Assembly (NCBI GenBank): GCA_964471535.1
Contig: CAYYHA010000048.1
Coordinates: 1-22,572, forward strand
Direction of reading: 5' to 3'
DNA length: 22,572 bases
Origin: CAYYHA01 sp964471535
Lineage (GTDB): Bacteria > Myxococcota > Myxococcia > SLRQ01
In this document: in pieces, positions 21,188 to 22,572 of the stretch
Numbering within the stretch: position 1 is the stretch's first letter
Layout: each line of letters begins with the position of its first letter
The notes under the pieces: model-generated
Database searches by the model: none
What the model was told of the DNA's origin: nothing
What the model saw: only the letters and a program-made list of their open reading frames with translations
Translations under genes and position numbers: made by a program

Positions 21188-22429
21188 CTACAGCGCGACG
21201 AAGGGATTGCGCCGCGCCTCGAGGGCGCCGTCCAGGAGCGTCTGGATGCGGCTCCGCACCTGGTCGGCGAGCCGGTTGACCAGCACTCGGTCGCCGGCGG
21301 CCTCGGGGCCGTGGTGCGAGAAGTCCATCACCTCGCCGAAGACCACCGTCCACCGCACGGGCAGAGGCAGGAGGCCTAGGGGGCCGAGCCAGGGGAAGGT
21401 GGGGGTCAATGGGAGGAAGGGCAGCCCGGCCGGTCTGGCGAGGGCATCGAGGCGGCAGAGGACCGGGTGGGTTTCCTCAGCACCCACGATGGCGACGGGC
21501 ACGATGGGCGAGCGCGTGCGCAGGGCCAGCTTCATGAAACCGCCGCGGCCGAAACGCTGGAGCTGGTAGCGCTTCGTCCAAGGCTTCGCGAGCCCCTTGA
21601 GCCCCTCGGGGAAGACGGCGAGCAGCGCCTCCTGCTCCAGGAGGCGCCGCGCGTTCTCCGGGCAGGCGCGCACCCCTCCGTAGCGGTTGAGGAAGGTGCC
21701 CACGAAGGGGGCGTGGAAGAGGAAGTCCTCGAGGAGCGGGCGCACCGGGCGAGGGTTGGGGTGACGCAGCTCGACCGCGGTCTTGAGCATGAGCGCGTCG
21801 AGGGGAAGGGTTCCTCCGTGGTTGGCGATGAGCAGACACCGTCCCGCCGCGGGTACGCTCTCGATACCGCGCACCGCCACGCGGAAGTAGCGCTCGAAGA
21901 GGAAGTGGAAGAGCGGCGCGACGCGTGCTTCGAAGTCCGGGTCGCGGCCGAAGGCATCGAAGGGCACCTCTTTCCAGCGGGTGCGCGCCTGTCGGGGCGG
22001 CCGGCGCCGCAGCGCAGCTTCGCGCAACACCTCGGCGACGGTCTCGATGCCCGCGGCCACTGCCTCGGCCCGTCGCCGGCCGAGCAGTTGGTGGAGCAAA
22101 GACTCCACCCGGTCGGCCGCCGCGCCCAGTTCCTCGCCGACGCCCAGGACCGCGGCGCCCCCCATCCCGGCGGCACGGAGGGTGCTCGCCAGGCGCTCCG
22201 CGCTTTCCCGGGCCAGGCTCCGCGGGCGAGGCGAGGGCGAGGCAGGGCGCACAGGCGGTGCGGCTGCGTTGAGGTCCGGGTCGGTCCAGGTGGTCGAGTG
22301 GGCGGCACGCACCCAGGGGGGGATGGCCTCCGGCGCTGCGGCGCCGCCCGGGGACGGGCGGCCCACCTCGCCGGGAGGCGGGGCGGAGCCCGCTTGGAGA
22401 GGCCGGCCTTCGAGGGTGGTAGGCTGCAT
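21188..22429 (-). CDS. PlsC-type lysophospholipid acyltransferase family protein with long N-terminal extension
   Basis: The 413 residues from the first in-window ATG contain a PlsC-like acyltransferase domain at about 185-400. LLIANHGGTLPLDALML is the catalytic histidine block, in the H-x6-D variant seen in one branch of the family. RYGGVRACPENARRLLEQE and LAVFPEGLKGLAKPW (the FPEG substrate-binding motif) follow, then FMKLALRTRSPIVPVAIVGAEE. Such enzymes transfer acyl chains to glycerolipids at the inner membrane. The first 145 or so residues are Pro/Ala-rich and unrecognised. The ATG at 22429 has no good Shine-Dalgarno, and the same frame stays open to the window edge through a pentapeptide repeat. 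The real start may therefore lie outside the window. It converges on the FHA-GGDEF gene with 60 bp between stops. Confidence 0.8.
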   Translation of the reverse strand: MQPTTLEGRPLQAGSAPPPGEVGRPSPGGAAAPEAIPPWVRAAHSTTWTDPDLNAAAPPVRPASPSPRPRSLARESAERLASTLRAAGMGGAAVLGVGEELGAAADRVESLLHQLLGRRRAEAVAAGIETVAEVLREAALRRRPPRQARTRWKEVPFDAFGRDPDFEARVAPLFHFLFERYFRVAVRGIESVPAAGRCLLIANHGGTLPLDALMLKTAVELRHPNPRPVRPLLEDFLFHAPFVGTFLNRYGGVRACPENARRLLEQEALLAVFPEGLKGLAKPWTKRYQLQRFGRGGFMKLALRTRSPIVPVAIVGAEETHPVLCRLDALARPAGLPFLPLTPTFPWLGPLGLLPLPVRWTVVFGEVMDFSHHGPEAAGDRVLVNRLADQVRSRIQTLLDGALEARRNPFVAL

Positions 22430-22445
22430 GGCCCAGCGCCTGTCC

Positions 22446-22572
22446 GCCCGGGTCTCCTTGGCCCGGGTCTCCTTGGCCCGGGTCTTCTTGGCTTGAGTCT
22501 TCTTGGCTTGAGTTTTCTTGGCTTGAGTTTTCTTGGCTTGAGTTTTCTTGGCTCGGGTCTTCTTGGCTTGGG
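22446..22572 (-). repeat. 15-bp tandem repeat (8 full copies and a partial), encoding KKTQA-like pentapeptides
   Basis: Eight consecutive 15-bp units (22446-22460, then every 15 bp to 22565) plus 7 nt of a ninth reach the window edge. The consensus on the plus strand is GCTTGAGTTTTCTTG; three copies (22506-22550) are identical, and the copies nearest the acyltransferase read GCCCGGGTCTCCTTG. On the minus strand, in frame with the acyltransferase, each unit reads A-K-K-T-Q, A-K-K-T-R or A-K-E-T-R, with no stop. The central copies are only 40% G+C, far below the surroundings. Confidence 0.85.

Noticed and set aside
22446..22572. The tandem repeat as coding in other frames or as a CRISPR-like array
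   Set aside because: Units are contiguous without spacers. A plus-strand frame meets TGA in most copies, and only the minus-strand AKKTQ frame joins a conserved protein.
1..22572. tRNA, rRNA, insertion sequences, phage genes, toxin-antitoxin or defence clusters
   Set aside because: No T-loop consensus, rRNA segment, transposase, integrase or terminal repeats were found; the only defence-related candidate is an orphan methyltransferase.

Overview
The window is about 22.6 kb of very GC-rich bacterial DNA (roughly 70% G+C by eye) carrying 20 protein-coding genes. I see no rRNA, tRNA, insertion sequence or CRISPR array. Several lipoproteins carry Asp/Gly-rich linkers directly after the lipidated cysteine, one has a MopE-type metal-binding motif, and there is an FHA-GGDEF protein and an SspB-type adaptor. 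Together these suggest a Myxococcota or related deltaproteobacterial lineage. This is an inference from gene content; no phylogenetic marker is present.

Layout: a Leu/Phe/Val-type amino acid dehydrogenase (134-1135, +); a minus-strand unit of queF, an unknown 110-residue protein and a MATE exporter (3296 down to 1207); an orphan Mod-like DNA methyltransferase (3416-4723, +) whose 3' end overlaps a GH113-like glycosidase lipoprotein (4659-5795, -); a MopE-motif lipoprotein (5844-6872, +); an RsmJ-family methyltransferase (6911-7681, -); the two E1 subunits of a 2-oxoacid dehydrogenase (7820-9921, +) followed by a metallophosphoesterase (10015-10968, +); a membrane-anchored orphan glutamate-synthase-like protein (10803-12449, -) overlapping it tail to tail.

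The right half holds a putative lipoprotein, an SspB-like ClpX adaptor and a DHH/DHHA1 phosphoesterase (12729-15646, +); a lipoprotein and a DciA-like DUF721 protein (15788-17448, -); a 442-bp divergent spacer; a large multidomain lipoprotein and an FHA-GGDEF diguanylate cyclase (17891-21127, +); and a PlsC-type acyltransferase (21188-22429, -). The acyltransferase reading frame stays open to the window edge through a 15-bp tandem repeat encoding a KKTQA-like pentapeptide.

The genes form 12 short transcription units that strictly alternate in strand. No pathway, defence system or biosynthetic cluster spans the window; it looks like chromosomal backbone with several lineage-specific surface proteins. 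The most distinctive non-coding signal is a recurring (TGC)TAnnnT -10-like box. In several genes it sits only 6-8 nt before a start codon that lacks a usable Shine-Dalgarno, which predicts leaderless mRNAs. In genes with a good Shine-Dalgarno the box lies further upstream.
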